A stretch of 39,405 nt of DNA from Brevundimonas sp. (GCF_018608325.1 NZ_JABAZW010000134.1:1-39405), one strand, 5' to 3'; counted from the stretch's first letter, positions 16,374-25,394 are shown. Notes: generated by a model not told the origin, from the sequence alone. Made by a program: numbers and translations.

Positions 16374-17393
16374 ATGATCGAAAGAAACTGGCAAGAGCTG
16401 ATCCGTCCCGAGAAGCCGCAGATCGAGATCGGTTCCGACGCCCAGCGCAAGGCGCGCCTGGTTGCCGAACCTCTCGAGCGTGGCTTCGGTGTGACGCTCG
16501 GCAACGCGCTTCGTCGCGTTCTGCTGTCCTCGCTGCAAGGCGCGGCAGTCACGGCCATCCAAATCGACGGCGTTGTTCATGAATTCTCGTCGCTGGAAGG
16601 TGTGCGCGAGGACGTGGTCGACATCGTTCTGAACATCAAGCAACTGGCGCTGCGCATGCACGCCGAAGGCCCCAAGCGCATGACTTTGCGCGCCACGGGC
16701 CCCGGCGCTGTCACCGCTGGCCAGATCGACGTGCCGGCCGACATCGAGGTTCTGAACCCCGATCACGTCATCTGCACGCTCGACGACGGCGCTTCGATCC
16801 GCATGGAACTGACCGTGCAGAACGGCAAGGGCTATGTCGCCGCTGAGTTCAACCGTCCGGAAGATGCGCCGATCGGCCTGATCGCCGTCGACGCCCTGTA
16901 CTCGCCGGTCAAGCGCGTCGCCTATCGCGTCGAGCCGACCCGTCAAGGCCAGTCGCTGGACTATGACAAGCTGCTGCTGGAAGTCGAAACCAACGGTGCG
17001 GTTACGCCGGTTGACGCTGTGGCCTACGCTGCGCGCATCCTGCAAGACCAACTGCAGATCTTCATCACCTTCGAAGAGCCCAAGAAGGCTGTCGAGCAGT
17101 CGGACGGCAAGCCCGACCTGCCCTTCAACCCGGCGCTGCTGAAGAAGGTGGACGAGCTGGAGCTGTCGGTTCGTTCGGCCAACTGCCTGAAGAACGACAA
17201 CATCGTCTACATCGGCGACCTGATCCAGAAGACCGAGGGCGAAATGCTTCGCACCCCGAACTTCGGCCGCAAGTCGCTGAACGAGATCAAGGAAGTTCTC
17301 GCGACGATGGGCCTCAGCCTCGGCATGGATGTGCCGAACTGGCCGCCTGAAAACATCGAAGATCTGGCCAAGAAGTTCGACGACCAGATCTAA
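16374..17393 (+). CDS. rpoA: DNA-directed RNA polymerase subunit alpha
   Basis: 339 residues. The N-terminal dimerisation domain (to about 235) shows [20 protein letters not shown] and the rest of the assembly surface. After a linker, the C-terminal domain (about 250-320) carries [20 protein letters not shown] and [20 protein letters not shown], the DNA- and activator-contacting fold. The start has GAGGGAC upstream. It is transcribed with rpsM and rpsK. Length and motifs are entirely normal. Confidence 0.98.
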   Translation: MIERNWQELIRPEKPQIEIGSDAQRKARLVAEPLERGFGVTLGNALRRVLLSSLQGAAVTAIQIDGVVHEFSSLEGVREDVVDIVLNIKQLALRMHAEGPKRMTLRATGPGAVTAGQIDVPADIEVLNPDHVICTLDDGASIRMELTVQNGKGYVAAEFNRPEDAPIGLIAVDALYSPVKRVAYRVEPTRQGQSLDYDKLLLEVETNGAVTPVDAVAYAARILQDQLQIFITFEEPKKAVEQSDGKPDLPFNPALLKKVDELELSVRSANCLKNDNIVYIGDLIQKTEGEMLRTPNFGRKSLNEIKEVLATMGLSLGMDVPNWPPENIEDLAKKFDDQI

Positions 17394-17403
17394 GTTCAAC
17401 CCT

Positions 17404-17437
17404 CCGCCCGTCTCCCACTGGGAGAATGCCGGGGCGG
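17404..17437 (+). promoter_or_regulatory. First hairpin of the rpoA-rplQ spacer
   Basis: CCGCCC (17404-17409) pairs with GGGCGG (17432-17437), with an inner TCTCCC (17411-17416) / GGGAGA (17420-17425) stem. It lies ten bases after rpoA and has no T tract. Confidence 0.4.
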
Positions 17438-17448
17438 TTAGAAGATTA

Positions 17449-17481
17449 CGGGCCTAGGTCTCTAAGGAGATACCGGGCCCG
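17449..17481 (+). promoter_or_regulatory. Second hairpin of the rpoA-rplQ spacer, ahead of the rplQ RBS
   Basis: CGGGCC (17449-17454) pairs with GGCCCG (17476-17481), continued by GGT/ACC and CTC/GAG with small bulges. It ends at the Shine-Dalgarno region GGAGTAGGAG of rplQ, so it could affect access to that site. Confidence 0.4.
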
Positions 17482-17498
17482 GAGTAGGAGAGACCCAG

Positions 17499-17918
17499 AT
17501 GCGCCACGGCGCCGCCCACCGTAAACTCGGTCGTACGACCAGCCACCGCACCGCCATGTTCGCGAACATGGCCGCCTCGCTGATCAAGCACGAGCAGATC
17601 ACCACGACCCTGCCCAAGGCGAAGGAACTGCGTCCCTTCGTCGAGAAGCTGGTCACCCTCGCCAAGAAGGGCGACCTGCACGCTCGTCGTCAGGCCATCA
17701 GCCAGGTCCGCGACGTGCCGCAAGTCGGCAAGCTGTTCGAAACGCTCGGCCCGCGCTACGCCGAACGTAACGGCGGTTACATCCGCATCATGAAGGCCGG
17801 CTTCCGCCACGGCGACAACGCCCCGATGGCCGTGATCGAGTTCGTCGATCGCGACGTGGAAGCCAAGGGCAAGGACTCCGGTCCGGTCCTGGTCTTCGAA
17901 GGCGACGACGAGGCTTAA
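17499..17918 (+). CDS. rplQ: 50S ribosomal protein L17
   Basis: 139 residues. [20 protein letters not shown] is the canonical N-terminus and [18 protein letters not shown] the typical end of the core; a short acidic tail follows (to GDDEA). It is located at the tunnel exit. It is the last gene of the ribosomal cluster and is followed by a strong terminator. Confidence 0.98.
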   Translation: MRHGAAHRKLGRTTSHRTAMFANMAASLIKHEQITTTLPKAKELRPFVEKLVTLAKKGDLHARRQAISQVRDVPQVGKLFETLGPRYAERNGGYIRIMKAGFRHGDNAPMAVIEFVDRDVEAKGKDSGPVLVFEGDDEA

Positions 17919-17946
17919 GCCTTACGTCTCTTTCTGACTGAACGCC

Positions 17947-17980
17947 GAAAGGGCGGCCGGAGCGATCCGGCCGCCCTTTT
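17947..17980 (+). terminator. Terminator at the end of the ribosomal cluster
   Basis: A 14-bp stem (17948-17961 with 17966-17979), GCGA loop and a run of four T (17977-17980) lie 28 bases after rplQ. It could also end minus-strand transcription of the small ORF at 18048. Confidence 0.9.
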
Positions 17981-18047
17981 GCTTGTGCGGCGAAATCACA
18001 GATGCGGCGTCGTCCCACAGATCTGGTTTCTGGCCGAGACGACACTG

Positions 18048-18170
18048 TTAGAAGGGCCAGCCTCTGACCATTTCCATCACGGCGAGCATCCAGATGATCA
18101 GGATGCAGAGGCCGTAGGCGATGCGGTCGGACAGGCGGGGCGGTTCGGGTGTCTGGGGCTGTTGGAACAT
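18048..18170 (-). CDS. Possible 40-residue single-span membrane protein
   Basis: ATG 18170 to TAA 18048 on the minus strand encodes 40 residues: a Pro/Gln-rich start (MFQQPQTPEPPRLSDR), one hydrophobic span (IAYGLCILIIWMLAVMEM) and a short tail ending RGWPF. The organisation (soluble lead, one span, basic end) looks like a real small membrane protein. Its Shine-Dalgarno sequence is weak. It occupies the space between the rplQ terminator and the LysR gene, and the rest of that 300-base stretch shows no other gene. The product is not recognised. Confidence 0.5.
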   Translation of the reverse strand: MFQQPQTPEPPRLSDRIAYGLCILIIWMLAVMEMVRGWPF

Positions 18171-18243
18171 CGGTCAGTGTGAAGCCGATTTTCACGCCCG
18201 TCGAAATCGATTAAGCGGGCAGTGACTTGTGAGGGGAAGTCAC

Positions 18244-19161
18244 ATGAACCGTGCCGCGCCGCCGCCTTTGAACGCCTTACGCACCTTTGAAGCCTTCGCC
18301 CGGCATCGCAGCATGACCCGAGCGGCTGATGAGCTGTGCGTGACCCACGGCGCCGTCAGTCGTCAGATCGCCGCCTTGCAGGCGTCTCTGGGCGTGGTGC
18401 TGGTCAGCGGGCCGCGTCATGCCCTGATGTTGACGGAAGCGGGGCTGGCGCTGGCAGACCGGCTGACGCCGGCATTCGAGGCCATTGAGGACGCCGTACA
18501 GGCGACGCGGCAGGGAACGGCGCGAGAGATCGAGATTTCCTGCCTGGGCACATTTGCTCTGAAATGGCTGATCCCCCGGTTGCCGGGTTTCCTGGCGGCG
18601 CACCCCGAGGTGCGGGTCCGGGTGTCGGAATCCTACAGGCCTGTGGATTTCCGGCGTGATCGTTTCGACGGCGCCGTCCGCATCATAGAGCCGGACGAGG
18701 TCTATGCCCGCACCGAGGCGACGCGTTTTCTGGCTCAGCATCAGGGAGCGGTCGGTGCGCCGTCGCTGATGGCGTCCCTGCCTGATCTGCAAGCCGTGGC
18801 CGGGGCGACGCGTCTGCGGTCAGCGACGTTCAGGCGGGCTTGGGCGGCGTGGGCGGAATTGGCGGGGGTGACGCTGGCGCCCGCCGTGGAGGAGCGGGAG
18901 TTCGCGCATAATCATTCGCTGGTCGAGGCGGCCATATCCGGCATGGGCGTGGCGGTCGCGCCCTGGGCCTTTGTGGCGCCGGATGTGCTGGCGGGACGGC
19001 TGGCGGCGCCCTTTGGTTTTGTGGAGCGGCCGTCGTGGTTCGCCTTCCTGCGGCCCGAGGGACGCAGGGATGCAGCGGTGGACGCCTTCCGCGACTGGCT
19101 GGTAGCAGAAGGCGAACAAAGCCCGCCGCCGCCTATTCCTTCGACAGGTCCTGGCGATTGA
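18244..19161 (+). CDS. LysR-family transcriptional regulator (GcvA-like)
   Basis: 305 residues from ATG 18244, preceded by GAGGGGAAG. An upstream GTG at 18229 would place the ribosome-binding site inside the gene. The N-terminal winged helix-turn-helix (PPLNALRTFEAFARHRSMTR, AADELCVTHGAVSRQIAALQ) is followed by a LysR substrate-binding domain from about residue 90 (EIEISCLGTFALKWLIPRLP). The effector is unknown. It runs towards the ABC permease gene and its last 29 bases overlap that gene's 3' end on the other strand. The target is not evident. Confidence 0.88.
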   Translation: MNRAAPPPLNALRTFEAFARHRSMTRAADELCVTHGAVSRQIAALQASLGVVLVSGPRHALMLTEAGLALADRLTPAFEAIEDAVQATRQGTAREIEISCLGTFALKWLIPRLPGFLAAHPEVRVRVSESYRPVDFRRDRFDGAVRIIEPDEVYARTEATRFLAQHQGAVGAPSLMASLPDLQAVAGATRLRSATFRRAWAAWAELAGVTLAPAVEEREFAHNHSLVEAAISGMGVAVAPWAFVAPDVLAGRLAAPFGFVERPSWFAFLRPEGRRDAAVDAFRDWLVAEGEQSPPPPIPSTGPGD

Positions 19162-19990
19162 AATAGGCCACTGCAGCAACGAACGGCCCCACGATCCAGA
19201 CCGTCAGACCGACGATGGCTTTGAGCGCCGCTTGAGGCGGCAGGCCAGCCGCTTCCATTCCGCCCTGGATGACCGCCTTCAGCAGATCAGCAGACAGACC
19301 GGGCGAGAGCAGGGGCGCGAGCCAGCCTTCGGGCGAGACGCCCATCTGCATCAGCATTTGCGGCAGGAAGAACTGGGCCACGCTGATGACCAGGGGCACG
19401 AACAGGGCCGCCAGAAGCGAACGGGTGACGGTCGCGGCCAGCAGGGCCAGCATGGTGAACTGGATGATCCGCGCCCAGGCCAGCAGGGTCAGTTGCACAA
19501 AGTCCGTGAAGCCTGCGCCGTCCATCGTGAAGCTGAGGCTGCGCGACAGGACCAGGGCCTGGACAATATTGGTGACAACAGACGCCAGAAGGCCCGCAAC
19601 GGTTGCCAGAATCGTCAGGCCGATGACGACGACGGCCTTGCCTGTCAGCAGGTTCACGCGGGTGTTGCGTGCGCTGATCAGACGCCAGGTCTCCCAGCGG
19701 TAATCCCCCGCATAGATGGTCGCCGCACCGATCAGGATGAACAGCAGGACGATGGGGTTGGCGAAGTCGGCGGCGGATTTGACCAGCGACTCGGCAAGAT
19801 TGAGCGGGTCACGCTGCAGCAGTTCAGGCGGCAGTTTTCCGGCCAGTTCGGCCTCTCGCGCCTTGGCCACGATGATGGCGATGACGGACAGGACGACGCT
19901 GATGATCGGGATGAACAGCACGCTCCAGAACAGGGCGGTGCGGTTCTTGGACAGGCGATAGGTTTCGGAGCGGATGGCGTCAGCCAGCAT
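19133..19990 (-). CDS. ABC-2 type transporter permease
   Basis: 285 residues with about six hydrophobic spans: ALFWSVLFIPIISVVLSVIA, FANPIVLLFILIGAATIYAG, VVVIGLTILATVAGLLASVV, IIQFTMLALLAATVTRSLLA, then LFVPLVISVAQFF and VGLTVWIVGPFVAAVAYF. It has the large loop after the first span and the YAGDYRWETWRLISARNTR motif of ABC-2 exporters of the bacitracin/lantibiotic type. It overlaps its ATPase gene by 11 bases, so the two form an operon and likely an exporter at the inner membrane. The substrate is unknown. Confidence 0.8.
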   Translation of the reverse strand: MLADAIRSETYRLSKNRTALFWSVLFIPIISVVLSVIAIIVAKAREAELAGKLPPELLQRDPLNLAESLVKSAADFANPIVLLFILIGAATIYAGDYRWETWRLISARNTRVNLLTGKAVVVIGLTILATVAGLLASVVTNIVQALVLSRSLSFTMDGAGFTDFVQLTLLAWARIIQFTMLALLAATVTRSLLAALFVPLVISVAQFFLPQMLMQMGVSPEGWLAPLLSPGLSADLLKAVIQGGMEAAGLPPQAALKAIVGLTVWIVGPFVAAVAYFNRQDLSKE

Positions 19991-20891
19991 GGTTCAGCTC
20001 CTGCACGCCGGTCCAGCCGGTTTGGTTCATGAAGACGTCTTCCAGATCGGCGCCGATCCAGCGGGCCTCTTCGACGTCGACGCCGCCTTCCACCAGCGCC
20101 TTGATGACGGCGGGGCCTTCGGCGCGCGGGACTGAGGCTAGGACAGCGTCGCTATCCAGGCTGGCGCGGTCGCCCAGCACGGCCAGGGCGCGGGCCAGGG
20201 GCGTGACCGACAGGCGCAGACGCTCGCCCGCCGCCGTCAGGTCAGAGACGCGGCCCTCGGTGACGACCTTGCCCTTGTTGAAGATGGCCACGCGGTCGCA
20301 GACGCGCTGGACCTCCTGAAGCTGGTGGCTGGCCAGGACGATGGTGACGCCGTCATTGTCCGCCAGACTGCGGATCAGGGCGCGCATCTCCTGAATGCCG
20401 GGCGGGTCCATGCCGCTGGTCGGCTCATCCAGAATGACGAGGTCTGGTTTGGTCATCAGCGCCGCCGCCACGCCGAGACGCTGCAGCATGCCGACGGAGA
20501 AACCGCGTACCCGGCGATCGGCCGCCTCGGTCAGGCCGACACGCTGCAGCCAGTGTTCGATCTCGGTCGCCGTCACGCCGCCATGCGCGCGGCCCAGCCA
20601 TTCCAGCACCTGTCGGGCCGTCAGGAAGGGCGGGAAGCGGGGCGTTTCGATCATCGACCCCATGCGCCGCATGGAGGATGGGGCGCCCATGGGGCCGCCC
20701 ATGATGGTGGCGTCGCCAGCGGTTGGGCGAATCAGGCCCAGCAGGGTGCGGAACAGCGTGGACTTGCCCGCGCCGTTCGGTCCCAGAATGCCGTAAACCC
20801 CGCCGCGCGGGATCGACAGGGTCAGGCCGTCCAGCGCCCTGACTGTGCCATAGGTCTTGGTCAGACCGCGAATGTCGATAACGGTTTCCAT
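19980..20891 (-). CDS. ABC transporter ATP-binding protein (BcrA/CcmA-like)
   Basis: 303 residues when started at METVIDIRGLTKTYGTVRAL (ATG 20891, AAGG upstream); an in-frame ATG 11 codons earlier is less likely. Walker A GPNGAGKSTLFRTLLGL (about 38-54), the signature region (RGFSVGMLQRLGVAAALM, where the usual LSGGQ is replaced by FSVGM as in many exporters), Walker B DLVILDEPTSGMDP, and the switch His (LASHQ) are present. It powers the adjacent permease. It is divergent from the phosphodiesterase gene at 20989. Confidence 0.88.
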   Translation of the reverse strand: METVIDIRGLTKTYGTVRALDGLTLSIPRGGVYGILGPNGAGKSTLFRTLLGLIRPTAGDATIMGGPMGAPSSMRRMGSMIETPRFPPFLTARQVLEWLGRAHGGVTATEIEHWLQRVGLTEAADRRVRGFSVGMLQRLGVAAALMTKPDLVILDEPTSGMDPPGIQEMRALIRSLADNDGVTIVLASHQLQEVQRVCDRVAIFNKGKVVTEGRVSDLTAAGERLRLSVTPLARALAVLGDRASLDSDAVLASVPRAEGPAVIKALVEGGVDVEEARWIGADLEDVFMNQTGWTGVQELNHAG

Positions 20892-20988
20892 GGTCAGACC
20901 TTGGCGCGGGAACATTGTTCCCACAAGTCGTCGTGCGTCTGTCGCGGATTAAGGTTAGGCAATCTTCGAGTTTGTACCGGAGCGTTCC

Positions 20989-22224
20989 ATGTCTCGCCTT
21001 TTGCCGCTGGCCTTTGCCCTTCTGGCGGCTGCCTGCACGACCACACCGTCTGCGCACCGCACGCCGATGGCCCCTGCCGCCGCTGTGGCGGAGGCGCCGC
21101 GGCCCGAGCAGGTGATCCTGGTCTCCATCGACGGTTTCCGCCCGGATTATCTGGGCAAGGGACAGACGCCGGTGATGGATGGTCTGGTCGCGGGCGGGGC
21201 GTTCGGACCGATGCGTCCGTCCTTCCCCAGTGTGACCTTCCCCAACCACTATACGCTGGTCACCGGCCTGCACCCCGATCACCACGGCATCGTGGGCAAC
21301 AAGTTCAACGACGCCGAACTGGGCGTCTTCACCATGGCCAACAAGGAGCCGGGCTTCTGGGCGCAGGGCGAGCCGATCTGGATCACGGCGGAACGTCAGG
21401 GCGTGCGCACCGGCACCATGTTCTGGCCGGGATCAGAAACCGAGAACCACGGCCTGCGTCCCAGCCTGTGGCAGGCCTATGACAAGGATGTTCTGGGCGA
21501 CGCGCGCGTGGACCGCATCCTGTCGTGGCTGGACCTGCCTGCGGGACAGCGACCCAAGCTGGAGACGCTGTATTTCGACATCGTCGATACAGCGGGACAC
21601 CATTACGGCCCCGATGCGGACGAAACGCGCGCCGCGGTCGCCTCGGTCGACGCCTCCATCGGTCGGCTGGTCGATGGGCTGAAGGCGCGGGGCTTGTACG
21701 ACAGGACCCTGCTGGTGATCGTGTCCGATCACGGCATGGCCGCGACCTCGCCGGACCGCGTGGTCTGGATCGACGACATCATCGACCCATCGGCGCTGAA
21801 GGTGGTTTCGGCGGGCGCCTTCCTGTCGGTCGATCCGGCGCCGGGCCGTGAGGTCGAGGTGCAGCAGAAGCTGGTGGGTAAGCATCCGCATCTGGAGTGC
21901 TGGAACAAGGCGGATGTGCCTGCGCGTCTGGCCTATGGAACCAATCCGCGCGTGCCGCAGATCGTGTGCCTGGTCGATACGGGCTGGACGGCGACGTCGC
22001 GCGATCGCCCGGTCGAGAAGGATGGCGGGGCGCACGGCTATGACAATCAGGCGCCGGAGATGCAGGCCCTGTTCATCGCCCATGGACCGGGCGTCGTCGC
22101 CGGTCGTCGTCTGACCGGCCTGCAGAGCGTGGATGTCCAGCCGTTCCTGGTGCGGGTGCTGGGCCTGACCGGGCCGGTCGTGGACGGCAAGACGGCGGAC
22201 ACCCTGGCGGTGACCCAGCCCTGA
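20989..22224 (+). CDS. Nucleotide pyrophosphatase/phosphodiesterase-family lipoprotein (alkaline phosphatase superfamily)
   Basis: 411 residues. It begins with a lipoprotein signal (MSRLLPLAFALLAAAC; lipobox LAAAC). The NPP-type metal sites are present in order: VSIDGFRPDYL (Asp), the nucleophile motif PSVTFPNHYTLVTGLHPDHH (Thr), DTAGHHYGPD, VIVSDHGMA and GAHGYDN. Members hydrolyse nucleotide diphosphate or phosphodiester bonds outside the cytoplasm with two metal ions. It stands alone, divergent from the ABC exporter. The real substrate (nucleotides, lysophospholipid or choline esters) cannot be told from the sequence. Confidence 0.88.
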   Translation: MSRLLPLAFALLAAACTTTPSAHRTPMAPAAAVAEAPRPEQVILVSIDGFRPDYLGKGQTPVMDGLVAGGAFGPMRPSFPSVTFPNHYTLVTGLHPDHHGIVGNKFNDAELGVFTMANKEPGFWAQGEPIWITAERQGVRTGTMFWPGSETENHGLRPSLWQAYDKDVLGDARVDRILSWLDLPAGQRPKLETLYFDIVDTAGHHYGPDADETRAAVASVDASIGRLVDGLKARGLYDRTLLVIVSDHGMAATSPDRVVWIDDIIDPSALKVVSAGAFLSVDPAPGREVEVQQKLVGKHPHLECWNKADVPARLAYGTNPRVPQIVCLVDTGWTATSRDRPVEKDGGAHGYDNQAPEMQALFIAHGPGVVAGRRLTGLQSVDVQPFLVRVLGLTGPVVDGKTADTLAVTQP

Positions 22225-22300
22225 TCGGTTGAATGAGCGGCGAGGGAGGCGTTGATTTTCCCTGTCGCTGATCACCCGCCGCCGCTACGAAACGCGTCCC

Positions 22301-23611
22301 ATGTCGATCATTCCTGAAAAGCGGCTGAAGGCGGCCATTGGCTTCATCTTCGTGACGGCGGTGCTCGACATCGTCGCCATGGGCATCATCATTCCGGTGC
22401 TGCCGCAGTTGATCGAGGAGTTCGTCGGCTCCAACGCGCGGGCGGGCATCATCAACGGCCTGTTCGTGGCGCTGTGGGCGGGGATGCAGTTCGTCGCCTC
22501 GCCCATCATAGGGTCGCTGTCGGATCAGTACGGGCGTCGTCCGGTGATCCTGATCAGCTGCGCCGGGTTGGCCATCGACTATGTGCTGATGGCGCTGGCG
22601 CCGAACCTGTGGTGGCTGGCGCTGGGGCGGATTGTGGCGGGGATCACCTCGTCCAGCTTCACCACCATCTACGCCTATATGGCCGACATCACCGCGCCCG
22701 AGAAACGTGCGCGCGCCTATGGACTGATCGGCGCGGCCTTTTCCGGCGGTTTTGTGCTGGGTCCGGTGATCGGCGGGTTTCTGGGCGATTATGACCCGCG
22801 TGCGCCCTTCTGGGCCGCCGCCGCCATGTCGGGCATTGCCTTCTTCTATGGTCTGGTGATCCTGCCTGAGAGCCTGCCGCGCGAGAAGCGGATGAAGTTC
22901 AGTTGGCGGCGGGCCAATCCAGTCGGGGCCATGGTCCTGCTGGGGCGGCATCGCGAGCTGTCGGGACTGGCGGGGGTGACCTTCCTGCTGCATTTCTCGC
23001 ACCACGTCTTCTCGGCGGTCTTCGTCCTGTACGCCCAGTTCCGTTACGGCTGGGGTCCCAAGGAGGTCGGCATGTTGCTGGCCATGGTCGGCCTGCTGGA
23101 CATGATCATGCAGGGGGTGATCATCGGCCCGGTGACCAAGGTTCTGGGCGACCGTCGAACCATGCTGCTGGGTCTGATCGGCGGCACCATCGGCATGGCG
23201 CTGATGGGCTGGGCGCCGACGGGGTGGGCATTCGTCGCCGCCATGTTGCCGAACGCCCTGTGGGGACTGGCCATGCCGACCCTGCAGTCGCTGATGACGC
23301 GCCAGGTGTCCGAGAGCGAGCAGGGCCAACTTCAGGGCGCGACCATGAGCGTGGCCTCCATCGCTGGCGTGGCGTCGCCGCTGTTCTTCGGCTGGATCTA
23401 TTCGCTGTCGGTGGGCGGCGGGTTCGAGCCCCTGACCGGATGGCTGGAGGCGAAGGGGATGGGGCTGATCGACACATTCGTCCATGCGCCGGGGTTGGCC
23501 TTCTATCTGTCGGCCATTGTGCTGGTGCTGGCCTTTGGCGTCGCATTTATCACGGCGCGGCGGGCGGAACGGGCCGAAAGCTCGTCCGTTGATGCCGCGC
23601 ACACGCCTTGA
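22301..23611 (+). CDS. MFS transporter of the TetA/TCR type
   Basis: 436 residues with 12 spans in two halves. Motif A is clear (SPIIGSLSDQYGRRPVILIS), and motif C-like glycines lie in GAAFSGGFVLGPVIGGFLGD. The end of the first half is marked by PESLPREKRM and a central loop (SWRRANPVGAM). It is like the tetracycline-resistance efflux group, which has many members with other or unknown substrates in alphaproteobacteria, so resistance should not be assumed. No TetR-type regulator is adjacent. It overlaps the protease-side upstream region by a few bases. Confidence 0.83.
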   Translation: MSIIPEKRLKAAIGFIFVTAVLDIVAMGIIIPVLPQLIEEFVGSNARAGIINGLFVALWAGMQFVASPIIGSLSDQYGRRPVILISCAGLAIDYVLMALAPNLWWLALGRIVAGITSSSFTTIYAYMADITAPEKRARAYGLIGAAFSGGFVLGPVIGGFLGDYDPRAPFWAAAAMSGIAFFYGLVILPESLPREKRMKFSWRRANPVGAMVLLGRHRELSGLAGVTFLLHFSHHVFSAVFVLYAQFRYGWGPKEVGMLLAMVGLLDMIMQGVIIGPVTKVLGDRRTMLLGLIGGTIGMALMGWAPTGWAFVAAMLPNALWGLAMPTLQSLMTRQVSESEQGQLQGATMSVASIAGVASPLFFGWIYSLSVGGGFEPLTGWLEAKGMGLIDTFVHAPGLAFYLSAIVLVLAFGVAFITARRAERAESSSVDAAHTP

Positions 23612-23661
23612 TCCAGCCCGAAATCGGGTGCGGAATGGCGATGCTTGAGATCAAACGCCGG

Positions 23662-25071
23662 ATGAATATGCAGACCCGATCGATCGTGCTTGTCGCCGCC
23701 CTGGCCCTGACCGCCTGCGGCAACCCTCAGCCCTCCAAGGCGCAGGAGGGCGAGTTCGCCCAGCCCACGCGCACCGCGCCCAGCGATGTGGCGGGGATGA
23801 AGTCCAGCTTCGCCCCCGTGGTGCGCGCCGCGGCCCCCGCCGTGGTCAATATCTCGGCCCGCAGCGTCCAGCGGGTGCAGGCCGATCCCTTTTTCCAGTT
23901 CTTCGGCGGCGGCATTCCGCAGGCGCGGGTGGCTGAGTCCGTTGGGTCGGGCGTCATCGTCCGCTCGGACGGCATCGTCGTCACCAACAACCACGTCATC
24001 GACGGCGCCCAGCAGATCAAGGTCGTGTTGAACGACCGGCGTGAATTCCCCGCCACCGTGATTCTTGCCGACGAGCGCAGCGATATCGCCGTGCTGAAGC
24101 TGGAGAACGTCGGCGACCGGCTGCCGGTGCTGGCCATCGACGACAAGGAAGAACAGCAGGTCGGTGATCTGGTTCTGGCCATCGGCAACCCGTTCGGCGT
24201 GGGCCAGACGGTGACCAACGGCATCATCTCGGCCCTGAACCGGACTGAGACAGGTATTTCCGACAGCGGCTCCTTCATCCAGACCGATGCGGCCATCAAC
24301 CCCGGCAACTCGGGCGGGGCGCTGGTGGACATGGACGGCAATCTGATCGGCATCAATACGGCCATCTTCTCGCGGTCGGGGTCGTCGGCGGGCGTCGGCT
24401 TCGCCGTGCCTGCGGTGATGGTGAAGCGGGTGGTCGATTCTGCACTGGGCGGCGCAAGCGCGGTGGTGCGGCCCTGGCTGGGCGTGAAGGGCAACACCGT
24501 CACCGGCGACATCGCGGGCAGTCTGGGCCTCAGCCGTCCGCAGGGGATCGTGGTGACGGATGTCTACGCCAACGGCCCCGCCGCCCGCGCAGGCGTGCGT
24601 CAGGGCGACGTCATCACCGCTGTCGATGGGCAGGAGGTGAATGATCAGGGCGGGCTGAACTACCGCGTCGGCTCACGTAATCCGAACGATCAGGTTCAGG
24701 TGGCCATCCTGCGTGACGGTCGCGCCCAGACCCTTAGCGCGCGTGTCCAGCCTCTGCCGGGCGATGCTGATCCCAAGCAGGGAACGACGATTGAGGCCGG
24801 GCCGTTCTCGGGCGCCGAGGTCGTTGCTCTGAACCCGGCGCTGGCCGACCGTCTGGGCGGCGATCCCTTCACTACGGGCGTGATCATCACCGGCGTGTCC
24901 GGTCGCGGTTACGCCGCCCGTGCTGGCTTCCGTCAGAACGACCTGATCGTCAGCATCAACGGCCGCGCCATCAACTCGGCCCGCGATGTGGAAGCCGCTG
25001 GCGCCGGTCGTGGCCCATGGGATGTCGTCATCAATCGCGGCGGCCGTCAGGTGCGCGGCGTCCTGAGATAA
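23662..25071 (+). CDS. Do/HtrA-family serine protease (lipoprotein), trypsin-like plus two PDZ domains
   Basis: 469 residues from ATG 23662, giving the lipoprotein signal MNMQTRSIVLVAALALTAC; in-frame starts upstream (23608-23641) are possible but lengthen the signal oddly. The catalytic triad is His111 (NNHVIDGAQ), Asp141 (DERSDIAVLK) and Ser217 (INPGNSGGALVDMDGN), with the usual LVLAIGNPFGVGQTV. Two PDZ domains follow (PQGIVVTDVYANGPAARAGV and TGVIITGVSGRGYAARAGF). It is a periplasmic quality-control protease/chaperone of the DegP/DegQ type, here probably membrane-tethered. It converges on a small lipoprotein gene eight bases away. Confidence 0.88.
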   Translation: MNMQTRSIVLVAALALTACGNPQPSKAQEGEFAQPTRTAPSDVAGMKSSFAPVVRAAAPAVVNISARSVQRVQADPFFQFFGGGIPQARVAESVGSGVIVRSDGIVVTNNHVIDGAQQIKVVLNDRREFPATVILADERSDIAVLKLENVGDRLPVLAIDDKEEQQVGDLVLAIGNPFGVGQTVTNGIISALNRTETGISDSGSFIQTDAAINPGNSGGALVDMDGNLIGINTAIFSRSGSSAGVGFAVPAVMVKRVVDSALGGASAVVRPWLGVKGNTVTGDIAGSLGLSRPQGIVVTDVYANGPAARAGVRQGDVITAVDGQEVNDQGGLNYRVGSRNPNDQVQVAILRDGRAQTLSARVQPLPGDADPKQGTTIEAGPFSGAEVVALNPALADRLGGDPFTTGVIITGVSGRGYAARAGFRQNDLIVSINGRAINSARDVEAAGAGRGPWDVVINRGGRQVRGVLR

Positions 25072-25079
25072 AGGGAGAG

Positions 25080-25394
25080 CTAGGCGCAGCCTTGCGCCTG
25101 CCTTTGCGCTTCTATGGCGGCCAGTCGCGCATCAACTGCGCGATCCGCGTCGCTTTTCGCGGTCGAATACAGGCGCGGTTTTTCTGCACGCGCTTTGCGG
25201 TCGCCTGAAGCAATGCTTTCGATCTGCGCCTGCAGGCGACGCCCGTCGTCGGCTGCGGTGGAGAGTTGCGCGCAAGTCAGGCTCTGGTCAGATGCAGGCG
25301 CCCAAGCAACAGCCATCGGATAGCGATGGACCGCGCAACCCGCTGTCGTCAGGCAGGCTAAAGCTAAGATCGACAGCGAGGTTAGTTTGGTCAT
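25080..25394 (-). CDS. Small lipoprotein, unknown function
   Basis: 104 residues. The lipobox is clear (SILALACLTTAGC). The mature part has a short leader then a charged helical region (CAQLSTAADDGRRLQAQIES to RAVDARLAAIEAQRQAQGCA), with two cysteines that could pair. There are no catalytic motifs. The end of the coding region carries an 18-base inverted repeat (25082-25099). It is convergent with the protease gene. It could be an envelope-associated structural or assembly factor; the role is not recognised. Confidence 0.75.
   Translation of the reverse strand: MTKLTSLSILALACLTTAGCAVHRYPMAVAWAPASDQSLTCAQLSTAADDGRRLQAQIESIASGDRKARAEKPRLYSTAKSDADRAVDARLAAIEAQRQAQGCA

Noticed and set aside
17788..18195. 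A 135-codon minus-strand frame running into rplQ
   Set aside because: Arg/Pro-rich, overlaps rplQ antisense and crosses the cluster terminator; the 40-codon frame at 18048-18170 in another frame is more protein-like.
22073..23602. A 509-codon minus-strand frame opposite the MFS transporter
   Set aside because: Same antisense artefact; sequence is His/Gln/Asp/Arg-rich with no domain signature.
22301..23611. Tetracycline-resistance gene
   Set aside because: Family resemblance to TetA is real but there is no TetR partner, and most such homologues in this lineage have unknown substrates.
25082..25099. Inverted repeat AGGCGCA/TGCGCCT at the 3' end of the small lipoprotein gene as a terminator
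   Set aside because: It lies inside the coding sequence and has no T tract on either strand.
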